Source: G963665815 sp942492065 (GTDB taxonomy: Bacteria; Cloacimonadota; Cloacimonadia; Cloacimonadales; JAIOQZ01). Taken from it: DNA of 64,000 bases. A program made the translations under genes and the position numbers. Below, piece by piece: positions 1-10,029 of this stretch. The DNA is taken from positions 620,001 to 684,000 of the forward strand of contig CALODV010000008.1 in NCBI GenBank assembly GCA_942492065.1, in the 5' to 3' direction. The notes beneath the pieces were generated by a model, which was given only the letters and a program-made list of their open reading frames with translations, made no database searches and was not told the origin of the DNA. Every line of letters starts with the position of its first letter. Position 1 is the first letter of the stretch.

Positions 1-9
1 AAACTTAAT

Positions 10-31
10 GAGACACAAGATATTGTGTCTC
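10..31 (-). terminator. Hairpin after the TPR gene, weak terminator candidate
   Basis: A perfect 9-bp stem (GAGACACAA / TTGTGTCTC) with a 4-base loop lies about 40 bases past the stop of the broken TPR gene. On the minus strand it is followed only by ATTAAGTTT, so the U-tract is poor. It may end the TPR operon transcript or protect its 3' end. Confidence 0.4.
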
Positions 32-73
32 TACAATGCATTTATGATACAATAGGGTTGTATGAGTCCACTA

Positions 74-2771
74 TTAAAGCAGTTCATTGTACAGACGATT
101 GATTTCTGGACTATTGCTACTGATGAGAGTCCGATAAATATTCAAAATTTCCAACGCTTCTTTCTTATCATTTCTGAATTTAATCTTGAAATCAGCATAT
201 GATAGGAAAAATTGTCTAACAGTTGGAAGATTAGTGTAAATGCCATTAATCATAACATAATTGTAATCTATATCGAATGCTTCTGAAAAAATTTCGTTCA
301 GCTTAATTTCGTACATTTTCTCTGCTCGATCAAGTTTACCTAACTCAACATAAAATGATGGATAATTGTAGATAATATTATTCGCATAATCTGTGTACAT
401 TATGCTTTTTTCCAGATAGAATTCTGCTTGTTCAATATTCTTCTTAAGAAGTTCTATTTTTGCCATTTCGAAAAACATCGATTTTCTCTCAGGGAAGATT
501 ATATATGAACCAAGACAGCTAAATGTTCTTTGCTCTAGATATCTTGTGTCATTTTCTATACTTTTCATTATTTTTAGAGCTTCATTAGTTTTGTTTTTCT
601 TAATCAGTACTTTCGCAGTTTGGTATAGATATCTATAATACTCTTCATCCTTCCTTACTTGGGAATCATGTTTTTTCTTAAGAAGTTTGAGGTAGAACTC
701 ACTTCTCTGAAGATCATCTTCTGCAAGATAATAAGCACTTAGTGTATAACATTCATTGTTAATATAATTCTCCGAAACATCAACGTTGTTTTCATTTGCA
801 ATAGAAAATGCACTATTGAATTCATTGTTACTTATCATAGCCTTAACTTGATTAAGTGTGTTGGGCATATCAAATTCCTCCAGGATGTATATTACATCTA
901 AAGCTCTATCCAAATCAAATTCTTCATAAAAAGAAGAAACAGGCTTTATTTTTTTTGGATTTTTCATAATTTGATTTGCAAAAACAACTTGTATTAATGT
1001 ATTACTTGATGCATCAAGTTTCTTCAGATAATTATCATTTTCTTCGCTCTGAATATATTTGAAGAATTTCCTTGTTGTAGTTTCGTTTTTTGTGATATAC
1101 TCATAGGTCTGAAGTAAATTATCGCTTGTATCACAAATCTTTTTAATCTTGATGAGGTTCTGCTCATCTTCAGAATAAAGAAAATATCTGATCATCCTTG
1201 CTATTACCGAAGTACTTAAATAAGATTCAAGATTCTCAGAACTACAGATAGAATCATATAAGCTATCCAGCTTACTGTAGTTATGTGTTTTGTAATATAA
1301 ATAAGACAGTTTCTCAATTGCATCAATATTTGCTTGATCACATTCTATAGCTCCCAATAAATACGATTCCGCTTTGTAAATATCTAATAAATGATCGTCA
1401 TACAATTCTGCCATCAGAACTTTCATAGGAGAATAATGTTCAAGTAAATCGTTAAAAAAATCAAGCTTCTCTTGTACATAATTTATTTTATAAGAAAGAA
1501 ATATATCTTTTGCAATATCAAAAATGAAAATCCTGAAATCTTCATCATTATTTATGTAATCAAATAATTTATCTTTATCAATGTCTATAATGTTTCTCAG
1601 AACATTTTCAAGTATAGTATATTTGCTTCCCAGAAAATACTTTACACCTGGAGATCCGGTACTTGATACTTGGGGCAAATTTTGTGATAAATTTTTCAGA
1701 TTGTCCAAGGCTGCATCAACATTTGACTGCTGAACATTGTAATCTGCCAAGTATAGATAAAATGTGCCATGAGTCAATTCTAATTCCTGCAGTTTTTTTA
1801 TGAACTCATATTCATGCTCCTTATACCCGAACTTATCAAGTAACTCCAAAGCTTCGTTGGGATAATCAAACCACAATTGTAGATCCCGCATTTTATGGTC
1901 ATCATTACTGTTTTTTAATTTTTCACTCAATGATTTTATTTCAGAGATTTTATATTTAACATAGTTATCAACGATATCCTCATCTTCATAGAATTCCATA
2001 AAATTTTCAAGGAAACTTTCATTAATTTCTTTATTCTTTGCTAACCTTGATGTTTTTTTTTTACACTTACAGAGTCTCCAAGATCGTCTCTGAGAAATCT
2101 TAAGAAATCCCAATAATAACCACTGTCTATATTCTTTTTGCTTCTAAGAAATTTCTTAGCGATTTTTTTAGCTTTTTTGCTATTATTAAAGCCTTCATCT
2201 TCAAGTTTTGCTAACCTCAAAAGATATTTATCTCTGTAATAGTCACTTTTCAAAAGGTCCTTAATCGTCTGTCTCTGTAATTCCTTATCATCACATTCAA
2301 CAGCGATCGTATATATTAATCTTAAAATCTCTTCTTGTTTATCAGTAGTCTCAAGTTTTGATTGTAAATAGTTTACAGACTGATCGTAATCATTAAGATA
2401 ATGAAGAATTATACCCTCACAATCTGGTTATACTCATATACACCCTCATCTGATTTGTATTTCTTAAGATCTTCAAGTCGTATAAGAAACAATTTGTTAC
2501 TTATATAATGAGCTATCCTGCATCTCAATATCAATGTTCTAAAATTATCAGGTTCAAGGGAATATGCTTTTTCCATGAGCTCATCAGCTTGTGCGTAATG
2601 TTTCAGATAGAAAAATATCTTTGCTGTTGACTGAAGCTCTTTTACTTCAACATCCTCTCTGGAAAGTAACTCAGAGTATTCCTTGTCTGTAGGCAGTATA
2701 CTGTCTTCTGCAAATAGATTTACCGACACGAACATCGTGAACATAATCAATACCAGATATTTATAACTCAT
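74..2771 (-). pseudogene. Secreted TPR-family protein, broken by two frameshifts
   Basis: The start at 2771 encodes a signal peptide (MSYKYLVLIMFTMFVSVNLFA) followed by TPR-like helices, but this frame stops at 2409. The protein continues in a second frame from about 2407 (ILHYLNDYDQSVNYL...) to a stop at 2041. It then continues in a third frame for about 660 residues to the stop at 74. The second break lies in a run of ten A residues (minus strand, about 2052-2061); eleven or eight would rejoin the frames. Joined, the product is about 890 residues, close to the 916-residue paralogue upstream, and rich in TPR-like helix pairs. It lies 32 bp downstream of the FKBP gene, probably in one operon. 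Either the gene is decaying, or one or both indels are assembly errors; slippage on the A10 run could also restore the second junction. The family is clear but the function is unknown. Confidence 0.7.
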
Positions 2772-2803
2772 ATTTCACCTTATTCCGTGGTTCCCCTTCT
2801 CCT

Positions 2804-3220
2804 CTAATTGATCTTCAGAAGTTCAACCTCGAATTTAAGATCAGCATTTGGTGGAATCACTTGTCCTGCACCGCGAGAACCATATCCAAGTTTGGATGGA
2901 ATAACGAGGCGTCTTTTCTCACCGACTTTCATTCCGATGATTCCTTGTTCCCATCCTTGTATTACTTTGCCTTGTCCGATTGTAAAACTGAATGGCCTTT
3001 TCCCGATAGAGGTATCGAAAAGAGTTCCATCCATGAGCCAGCCCGTGTAATTCATTCTGAGCATATCGCCTTTCTGTACTTCTCTGCCTTCTCCCGTTTT
3101 AAGTATTGTTATCTCAATGCCTGTGTCAGTTACCCAACGGTTTTTGGATATTTTTTTGCCTGAACTGCAGGCAGCAAGAATAACGATTGCACTGATAAGT
3201 AATAGTAATGTTTTTTTCAT
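2804..3220 (-). CDS. FKBP-type peptidyl-prolyl isomerase lipoprotein
   Basis: This 138-residue protein should catalyse cis-trans isomerisation of prolyl bonds in periplasmic or surface proteins. Residues 1-18 are a lipoprotein signal ending in the lipobox LAAC with Cys18. The rest is one FKBP domain with the expected motifs: MNYTGWLMDGTLFDTS, the flap GQGKVIQGWEQGI, KRRLVIPSKLGYG and the closing strand IPPNADLKFEVELLKI. It lies between two broken TPR genes on the same strand with gaps of 45 and 32 bp, which suggests co-transcription and a possible role in folding the secreted TPR proteins. A second, cytoplasmic FKBP is at 55009. Confidence 0.93.
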   Translation of the reverse strand: MKKTLLLLISAIVILAACSSGKKISKNRWVTDTGIEITILKTGEGREVQKGDMLRMNYTGWLMDGTLFDTSIGKRPFSFTIGQGKVIQGWEQGIIGMKVGEKRRLVIPSKLGYGSRGAGQVIPPNADLKFEVELLKIN

Positions 3221-3265
3221 AATATTCTCCTTAAGTCACTGTAAATTCATATTCAGTTGAAAATG

Positions 3266-4684
3266 TCAATGTCCAATTTCATATTTCCCTTGAATAAGGA
3301 AGTCATTTTTTTCATCAACAGAATTTCTGGATATATCAAGGTATTTCATATAATACCTGTCTTTTCCATTTCCTCTGACTATTTCGGCAATTTGCTTTGC
3401 TTCACTTTTCTTGTATTTCGAGCTCTTTAAAGCTAGATCGTAAAGGCTGTCAGCTTTTGCAGCAGAGCCATATTTAATATGATAATAGGCTAGAGTAGGG
3501 AAAGTACGTTGGTCCATAGGTTTAATACTCAGAAGCTTATCAATATAATTCTGTTTTCTTTTTTCAGTACTATTGTTTACATAGTATTTGTATATATCGA
3601 CAATTACGACTTCCGGGTGCCAAAAATTAACGTAACAGATCTTGAATTTCGCAGAAGCAGACGAAAAACTTGATAAATGATTATGTCTGATAAATACACT
3701 CTCATAATCACGAAATTTTTTTTCATTGTCAGGAGTACTGTTAATTATTTTTTGACATAACTTGATTGACTCACTTTGTAACCAATTGATCATACTATTG
3801 TTATTTCTTTTGGAATATGTATCCACTGCATCACTAAGAATACTGTAGTAGTTATCTTTTGAATTGATGTATCCATTCTCATCTACCCAATTATGTAAAT
3901 TCTTAACAAAGATTTTCAGAAACCTCTTGTATTTTTTATGATTTGATTGTTCAATTCTGTATATGTATGATAATCTCATATTCGCTTTGAATTCGAGTGG
4001 ATTCAATTCCAGAATAGTAAGTAAGTTCTTTTCAATATTTCTGTTCATCTTTAAATAAATAACTTGTCCAGTAATTCTATTCCATACAGCTGCTCTATCA
4101 TTATTATATTCAATAGCCTGATCAAGTAGATTATTGAACTCATCTAAAGAATTAATTCTTAAATAAAGAGCTGCTATGCCTATAGTATGACTAAGACGAG
4201 AATCTTTGTCCTTCTTACCCCATTTCATCAGATTGTCTTCAAAGGTCTGAAGCAGCGCAATAGCTTTGTCTTTATCATTCAGATGCAAAGCATAAATCTC
4301 AGCCAGATATCCATAAGCCATAAAGTGGAGAGACTTCTTTTGAATAGCTTTCTCAAAGCATTTTATAGCCTCATCATAACGCTTCCATTCAATATATATT
4401 TGTCCCAGACCTTCGTAAGCGAAACGGAACTCCGGATTAATTGCTTTTGCCTTCAAGTACATCTTTTCAGCATTAGTGTAGTCTTAACTCCTTAGGTGTC
4501 TATCGCCAAGTTCTACATAGGGAACAGGTGATTCCGGATCTGATTTTATGAACTCCCTGAGCTCCTCAATCTTCATCCTGCGGTATTGCTCGATTTCACT
4601 ATTGTACAACTGATTGGCTGACAAAACTGATATTGCACATGCAAACACTGCAATAAGAACACTCAACCTGATCAGAATCCTCAT
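3266..4684 (-). pseudogene. Secreted TPR-family protein interrupted by an in-frame stop
   Basis: The reading frame starts at 4684 with a signal peptide (MRILIRLSVLIAVFACAISVLSA in two stretches) and the family block LYNSEIEQYRRM, then SPVPYVELGDRHLRS. It then meets TAA at 4484-4486. The same frame continues without any shift as DYTNAEKMYLKAKAINPEF and on to 3266. Paralogues read LRKKEYKKAETMFLKAKAINPEF here, so the stop sits at the second Lys of KK; one AAA-to-TAA change explains it. Internal initiation at 4462 would give a 398-residue protein lacking a signal peptide. The region after the conserved N-terminal TPRs is shorter than in the paralogues (about 473 codons in total). The gene lies 27 bp downstream of the 916-residue paralogue. 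Confidence 0.8.
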
Positions 4685-4711
4685 TACTCCTCCTTGTACA
4701 AAAAGACAGGG

Positions 4712-7462
4712 TTATCTGATTACCCTGTTATCCCTCAACTTTTTAAACTTATCTTCGTATTCCTTAGCTTTTTTATTGTCTTTCATTTTATCTTTATACA
4801 GTGATATGATTTTCTTATAAGTACTATCCTCTTCAACTTTATCAAGGAGAGTTAAATACTGTTCTTCAGCTAACTTGTATTTCTTCAGTTTAACAAACAA
4901 GTCAGCAAGTCTTTCATATCCATAGTTTGAGGGTCTGGCACTTTCATGTTTCTTCATAAACTTATATATCTTTTTGGCTGATTTATAAGCTTTTTTAGGG
5001 TCTCCAGTCTCGTACAATGCTACACTGTACGTTATCCTCATATTTGTAATTGCACCACTCAAATTATTCTTTGTCAGTGTGTTTTCCCCATAGCTTTCAA
5101 GCAGATAAACGTAATCCATTGTTACATCATGCATTTTTATCAAATCATTATACTGCTTAAGCCCATAAAGCATTCCATTAATCTTAAAGGCCAGGCGTAA
5201 TGTTTCTTTATTCATATCTTTGGGTGTTATGGATTCAACAAGTTCTGATAAGTGTTTCTTGCTTTCATCATAACGTCTTTCCCCAAAGTAAAATCCCGCA
5301 AGATTGAACTTCGCATATATGTCATCAGAATCAATTTCTGCTATCTTCTTATAGGTATCTTCAAGCATGTTTGAGTAATACTGAGATGCTGCATCGTTAC
5401 TTCTTCCGAGACGACAGAAGTTCTGTAACGATTTGTATGATTTAATCTTAAACTCGTTGTCATGAGTGTCTCGAATCAGCTTCTCAAGCATATTGACTGC
5501 AGTTTCAAGGTTTCCTCTTTTTCTGCCAAACTTATTGATGTTTTCTATTATTTTATCCTGTATGTTCTTGTCGGCAGGATTGGCATCAAGTAAGTCAGCA
5601 TAGCAGGTGATTGCCTTAATATACTCTTTGTTTTCTTCGTAACTTTTACATACAGCCAGCTTCTTTTTTGAGATTTGTTTTGCTGTGAGAGTTTTGTTAA
5701 TGAAGAAGTCACTTTTCTCTTTAAGGTTGAGTACTTTGCATATATCTGCCAGTCTCTTATAATAGTATTTCTTGCTGCTATCTTCCAGAAGATTCTCAAA
5801 CTTGTCATGATAATCCAGATATTCAGCTGCTTTAGTAGTGTTGCTCTGTTTCACTGCCAGAAATGTCATGTAATTAATGTAAATATCAACAATAATTCTC
5901 TTTGCATAGGACTCTGAGCTGTTAAGATTCTCTCTAAAACTCATTTTAGATTCGATATTTTCAAATTTCTTATCAATTGCTTTATCAGTTATGTACGGTT
6001 CAAGAATAGAAGAAATAAATTGATTGCCTTCAGTAAAAAGGTCTGAATCCATATAACATTTTGCCATGGATTCGATAACTTTGAAATGCTCATTGTTTAT
6101 CTTGTATGCTTTTTTCAGGAAATGAAGACTGTTACCATAATCTTTAACATAGTAAAACTTCAGTCCGGTATCATGATTAGCACGGATTTTGTTATCCATA
6201 ATATCTATAGCTTTGGTGTAGTAGTTAACGGCTTTATCAGACATTTGCAGAGCAAGATACATCTCAGCCATATTGATCATGTTATATTGAGTTGAAGGGT
6301 TGTACTTTTCTACTTCAGCCAAGTACTGCATTCTGGTAATCTTGTCACCATTTGCTTTAAACAGAATATAGTATGTATCGATAAGCATTTCTGAGGGATT
6401 ATCGAAATTGAAGCTGGTCATCGTAAGTCGTGGATTACCCGGTATAAGTTCATATACAATTCTGTCTGCGATAATCTGTTTGAACGGTATTGCTGCCTCA
6501 CCGTCTTTTCTGCTGATTTTTACTTCAACACCGTCATTGATTATCTTTGTGCACAGATCAATAATTTTCTTGTGTACAATCGTCATATCAACATTGACTC
6601 TTTTCTTCAAACTCTCAAAACAGAAGTTTCTGTAAACTCTCAAATCCTGAGTTTCAAGAGGAGCAGCAGCAAGTCGGTCTAACTCTTTGTAAAATAGTTC
6701 TTCTTTTCTGCCCTTTCTCATATCATATCCGGCAGTATATTCTATTTTTGCCAATGCAATTGTATTGTTGTTCGGATACTTTTTCTCGAGCTGGTAAATA
6801 ATAGTATCTGCTTCCAGAACACTAAATTCAGCATACTGGTGTATGAATTTAAGCTGAGGGAACTCGTCTTCCGGATATAGTCTTGAGTATCGTGCAACAC
6901 ATGAATCTATAAGGGATAGTTCTTTAATCTGTGCATATATGTCCCCCAGACCTTTGTAATAGCTGAGTCTGGACTCTTTATCTTTATCTCCGAAGTCCAT
7001 CAGGTTGTTTTCAAAAGTCTGCAGGAGCTCAACAGCTTTTTCTCTATCATCAAGGTGAACAGCATATATCTCAGCCAGCTTCTCATAAGCTTCGAAATGC
7101 AGTGATTTTTTTTCTATAGCTTTTTCAAAACATTTAACAGCTTCTTCAAATCTATTCATTTCAATGTAAGTCTTGCCAAGTCCTTCATACGCATAGCGGA
7201 ATTCGCTATCAACATCTTTAGCCTGTAAATAGTAAACTTCTGCAATATCGTACACTTTGCTTTCAAAGTATTTGTCACCCAGAGCAACATAGGGAACAGG
7301 TGAGTCCGGTTTGGTATTCACAAACTCTTCCAGCTTTTTGATAGGCATGACTCTGTATCTGCCGATTTCTGTATTGTAAAGAGTGTTTGCGGAAAGGTTT
7401 GTTAAGATAAAAATGAATATTATCCATGAAAGGATGTGTTTTGTTCTGCTGTTGTTCATCAT
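4712..7462 (-). CDS. Secreted TPR-repeat protein, 916 residues
   Basis: This is the longest intact member of the TPR family in the window. Residues 1-25 form a signal peptide. The mature protein begins with the family signature LYNTEIGRYRVMPIKKLEEF and SPVPYVALGDKYFES. Classical TPR units follow at about 60-170 (FRYAYEGLGKTYIEMNRFEEAVKCFEKAIEKKSL), and degenerate TPR or SEL1-like helix pairs run to the C-terminus. The last roughly 150 residues again contain recognisable TPRs (YGYERLADLFVKLKKYKLAEEQYL). There is no lipobox and no membrane anchor, so it is probably periplasmic or surface-associated. TPR arrays bind protein partners, but the partner is unknown. It lies in the minus-strand tandem family, 28 bp after the 7491-7865 fragment. 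Confidence 0.85.
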   Translation of the reverse strand: MMNNSRTKHILSWIIFIFILTNLSANTLYNTEIGRYRVMPIKKLEEFVNTKPDSPVPYVALGDKYFESKVYDIAEVYYLQAKDVDSEFRYAYEGLGKTYIEMNRFEEAVKCFEKAIEKKSLHFEAYEKLAEIYAVHLDDREKAVELLQTFENNLMDFGDKDKESRLSYYKGLGDIYAQIKELSLIDSCVARYSRLYPEDEFPQLKFIHQYAEFSVLEADTIIYQLEKKYPNNNTIALAKIEYTAGYDMRKGRKEELFYKELDRLAAAPLETQDLRVYRNFCFESLKKRVNVDMTIVHKKIIDLCTKIINDGVEVKISRKDGEAAIPFKQIIADRIVYELIPGNPRLTMTSFNFDNPSEMLIDTYYILFKANGDKITRMQYLAEVEKYNPSTQYNMINMAEMYLALQMSDKAVNYYTKAIDIMDNKIRANHDTGLKFYYVKDYGNSLHFLKKAYKINNEHFKVIESMAKCYMDSDLFTEGNQFISSILEPYITDKAIDKKFENIESKMSFRENLNSSESYAKRIIVDIYINYMTFLAVKQSNTTKAAEYLDYHDKFENLLEDSSKKYYYKRLADICKVLNLKEKSDFFINKTLTAKQISKKKLAVCKSYEENKEYIKAITCYADLLDANPADKNIQDKIIENINKFGRKRGNLETAVNMLEKLIRDTHDNEFKIKSYKSLQNFCRLGRSNDAASQYYSNMLEDTYKKIAEIDSDDIYAKFNLAGFYFGERRYDESKKHLSELVESITPKDMNKETLRLAFKINGMLYGLKQYNDLIKMHDVTMDYVYLLESYGENTLTKNNLSGAITNMRITYSVALYETGDPKKAYKSAKKIYKFMKKHESARPSNYGYERLADLFVKLKKYKLAEEQYLTLLDKVEEDSTYKKIISLYKDKMKDNKKAKEYEDKFKKLRDNRVIR

Positions 7463-7490
7463 ATTATGATTTTCTCCTGTATTGTATGAA

Positions 7491-7865
7491 TCACCAATGG
7501 TGCTCCATGTTATTTATATTTTTGTATATAATGTGTAATCTCTTGTTATCTTTTATGTCTGCTTCATCAGTCTGATTGAGTAGATTAAGCTCTTGTGAAA
7601 TAAGATTACTGTCGGGAAATAGTTCCAACGCTTTATCGTACAACTTTCTGGCTTCGATTAGATCTCCTGCATAGATATACGATCTTGCCAGAAACAAATA
7701 AGCTCTGTCGCTTTTATTACAACTGTCTGCTTTGACTTCCGAATCAAAATATGTCCTGAGATTACTCAAAACTATCTGAGTTTCATTTATATTATTGTCA
7801 ATATAATACGTTTGAAGCCTAATCAGTTTAAGGAAATATGATTCCTGTTTTTCTATCATGATCAC
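7491..7865 (-). pseudogene. C-terminal remnant of a TPR-family gene
   Basis: This open frame of 124 codons has no signal peptide. It matches only the C-terminal part of the 10022-11902 paralogue: FLKLIRLQTYYIDN against its YKLTRLYAYYYPD, then RAYLFLARSYIYAGDLIEARKLYDKALELFPD against its RAYLLMARAYRVIDDNMKAEELYERGIAKYPD. The matching N-terminal end lies just upstream at 8036-8200. The two ends are separated by about 170 bp containing a short palindromic repeat, so roughly 500 codons of the original gene are missing. It may still be translated from the ATGATCATG at its start, but it is best read as a remnant. Confidence 0.7.
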
Positions 7866-7918
7866 TCACAGGGTGTGAAAAAACGTAATTTTTGTCGATT
7901 AAATCAGTTAAAACAAAT

Positions 7919-7942
7919 CCCCTTCGACTCCGCTCAGGGAGC
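7919..7942. repeat. Short dispersed CCTTCGACTCCG repeat at a deletion junction
   Basis: The G+C-rich sequence CCCCTTCGACTCCGCTCAGG stands out from the A+T-rich surroundings. Its reverse complement, GAGCGGAGTCGAAGGGGA, resembles the core of the repeats at 45430 and 48431 (GAGCTCGGAGCCGAAGGCGA). It lies exactly between the N- and C-terminal remnants of a deleted TPR gene. Confidence 0.5.
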
Positions 7943-8035
7943 TTTCAACTCTAACTCTAACAGTAAATTAAATTGATTGACTCCCGAAGAATTGGGGAAA
8001 TCTACGACACAAATTACTATTAACTATAAGATAAC

Positions 8036-8200
8036 TTACGTTTCTACACAGTCTGTCAACTGAGTCTTTTTCATTGTACGGTACCTGCTTATCTCTGTAT
8101 TGTAAAGAGTGTCAGCAGAGAGATTAATATTCACCAGAAGCAACAATAATACAGCAAATAATGTACATCTTATGACTTTCAGTATGTTCTTCTGACCCAT
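8036..8200 (-). pseudogene. N-terminal remnant of a TPR-family gene, 54 codons
   Basis: The ATG at 8200 opens a frame with a signal peptide (core LFAVLLLLLVNINLSA) followed by DTLYNTEISRYRTMKKTQL, the exact start of the TPR family (compare NTLYNTEIGRYRVMPIKKL in the 916-residue member). The frame then loses similarity and stops at 8036. Its start overlaps the end of the 618-codon paralogue by 22 bases, as expected for a former operon member. Together with 7491-7865 it marks an internally deleted gene. Confidence 0.75.
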
Positions 8201-10029
8201 CTCACTCTTCCTTTTATATCAGAAATTGCACTTTTGTCTTTGATGTTGGTATTACCATTTTCCTTCATATCCTCAAGTTCGGTTTCAGGAAAGCTATAGT
8301 GTGTTTTATACTTTATTGCTTCCCGATAAATCTTCTCAGCTCTTTTAAAATCATTGATAAATCTATATGATCTGGCCATATATAAGTATAACTGCACTGG
8401 AATATCATCTTTCTTCAACTTTCTGAAGTACTTATACATCCTTTTAACATTCTTCCGGGCTTTCTTCTCATTTCCCGGATAGAAGCAATTATAAAGACGA
8501 GTCAATTCATAATGAAGAACAATCTTAGTGTAAAATTCCTTTTCATAGTAATAGGGTTTGATTTTCAGTGTATCCAGATAGTCGAAAGCGTCTGAAGGAA
8601 GGTTGAGGTAATCCACAATAACCTTTTCGGCATTGGCGTAATCCCCAAGTTCGAAATAGTCTTCGTACAAATTCATAACCGCCTTAAAGAAAGCGGGATT
8701 TGCTTCAACAGATCTCTTGAGAAGCTCTATAGTGTACAGGGGGTATTTATATGAAGTCTTAATAGATAAACCGAAGTAATCTAATGCAGGATTTGTTGAG
8801 AAAGAAAGAGCATATTCGAAGAATTCTTTTGCCGTTTTAGTGTCACTGTATCTTAGATGAAGACTTGTTATTTCTTTAAGAATAGAAGATGTTTTAGGTT
8901 TTATCATCAATAATTTCCTGATATACCAATCTTTTAATTCAGGATTTTTTATTTTTGTTACAGGATTATAAAGCATCCATTCAGCTTGGCCGGGACTGGT
9001 TATTTTCAGTGTACCGGGATCCAGGATAGGTATTACGTCTGTAGGTTCAGGGAAGATTATGTACTTTGTTGATCGGGTCTTGGCTATTACTGAATCAGGC
9101 AAGTTATTCAAATAAATTACTATTCGGTCAACCTCTCTTGACAGTCTTTCCTTCAGATCGAAATCAACGTTATAATCCATGCAAAAGGAATGAAGTTCAC
9201 AAATTTCCATCATAGATTTGTTTTCAAGAGGTTGTTTCTCCATCTGGTCAATGAATTCTCGTAGAAGTTCCTGGATATCTGCATCAGCTCTGTTTTGATT
9301 TCTGTAAGAATAATACAACCCCCTATACCATTCAAATTTATAACCATTCTGATTTAGCAATTTCTCATAGTTATCTTCTACTTGATCGTATTTTCTCATT
9401 CTGTTAAGCATATCCGCTTGTATTTTAAAGTCATCAGGTGTAGATGGGACAAGCCTGGAAGACTTAACCTGCATGGAATCTGCCAGTTCCGGTTCGTAAA
9501 TTCTTTTATATATGCTTCTTAGTCTTCCATAATACCAAACTTTCCTTTGGTAGTCTTTTCTTCCATACTTCAAAAGATTATTCTCAAAAGTCTGCAGCAC
9601 TTCAATAGCTTTATCTTTGTTATTAAGGTGTTCTTTATAAGTAGTTGCAAGATAATAGTACGCCATAAAATGCAGAGATTTTTTCTGAATAGCCTTCTCA
9701 AAGCATGCTATAGCCACGTCATAGCGTTTCCATTCAATGTATATCTGCCCCAGTCCTTCATAAGCAAAACGGAATTCGGGATTAATGGCTTTTGCTTTCA
9801 GGAACATAGTTTCGGCTTTCTTGTACTCCTTTTTCCTCAGATACCTGTCTCCAAGCTCCACGTAGGGAACAGGTGAGTCCGGATTACTCTCACAGAATTT
9901 CACAAGGGAGTCTGTTTCCATAACTCGGTAGATATGGATTTCAGAATTATATAGTTCATTAGCAGATAACAAACAAAATGTAAAAAAGATGCTTATGATG
10001 ATTAATAGTTTCAATTTTGTGTTATTCAT
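8179..10029 (-). CDS. Secreted TPR-repeat protein, about 616 residues
   Basis: The start is the ATG at 10029 (MNNTKLKL), with AAAGGA seven bases upstream; an in-frame TTG two codons earlier is less likely. A signal peptide ends near LLSA. The family block follows: ELYNSEIHIYRVM, SPVPYVELGDRYLRKKEYKKAE, then TPR units (FRFAYEGLGQIYIEWKRYDVA, CFEKAIQKKSLHFMAYYYLA). The middle third is divergent, and TPRs return near the C-terminus (PVQLYLYMARSYRFINDFKRAEKIYREAI). The start overlaps the stop of the upstream paralogue (GATAATGAATAA), indicating translational coupling. About 300 bp of the N-terminal coding region is almost identical to the upstream paralogue, suggesting recent duplication or gene conversion. 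The function is unknown; it is probably a periplasmic protein-binding scaffold. Confidence 0.85.
   Translation of the reverse strand: MNNTKLKLLIIISIFFTFCLLSANELYNSEIHIYRVMETDSLVKFCESNPDSPVPYVELGDRYLRKKEYKKAETMFLKAKAINPEFRFAYEGLGQIYIEWKRYDVAIACFEKAIQKKSLHFMAYYYLATTYKEHLNNKDKAIEVLQTFENNLLKYGRKDYQRKVWYYGRLRSIYKRIYEPELADSMQVKSSRLVPSTPDDFKIQADMLNRMRKYDQVEDNYEKLLNQNGYKFEWYRGLYYSYRNQNRADADIQELLREFIDQMEKQPLENKSMMEICELHSFCMDYNVDFDLKERLSREVDRIVIYLNNLPDSVIAKTRSTKYIIFPEPTDVIPILDPGTLKITSPGQAEWMLYNPVTKIKNPELKDWYIRKLLMIKPKTSSILKEITSLHLRYSDTKTAKEFFEYALSFSTNPALDYFGLSIKTSYKYPLYTIELLKRSVEANPAFFKAVMNLYEDYFELGDYANAEKVIVDYLNLPSDAFDYLDTLKIKPYYYEKEFYTKIVLHYELTRLYNCFYPGNEKKARKNVKRMYKYFRKLKKDDIPVQLYLYMARSYRFINDFKRAEKIYREAIKYKTHYSFPETELEDMKENGNTNIKDKSAISDIKGRVRWVRRTY

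Noticed and set aside
2808..3163. Plus-strand open frames opposite the FKBP gene.
   Set aside because: They are antisense shadows of a clear FKBP domain with no ribosome site or protein family.
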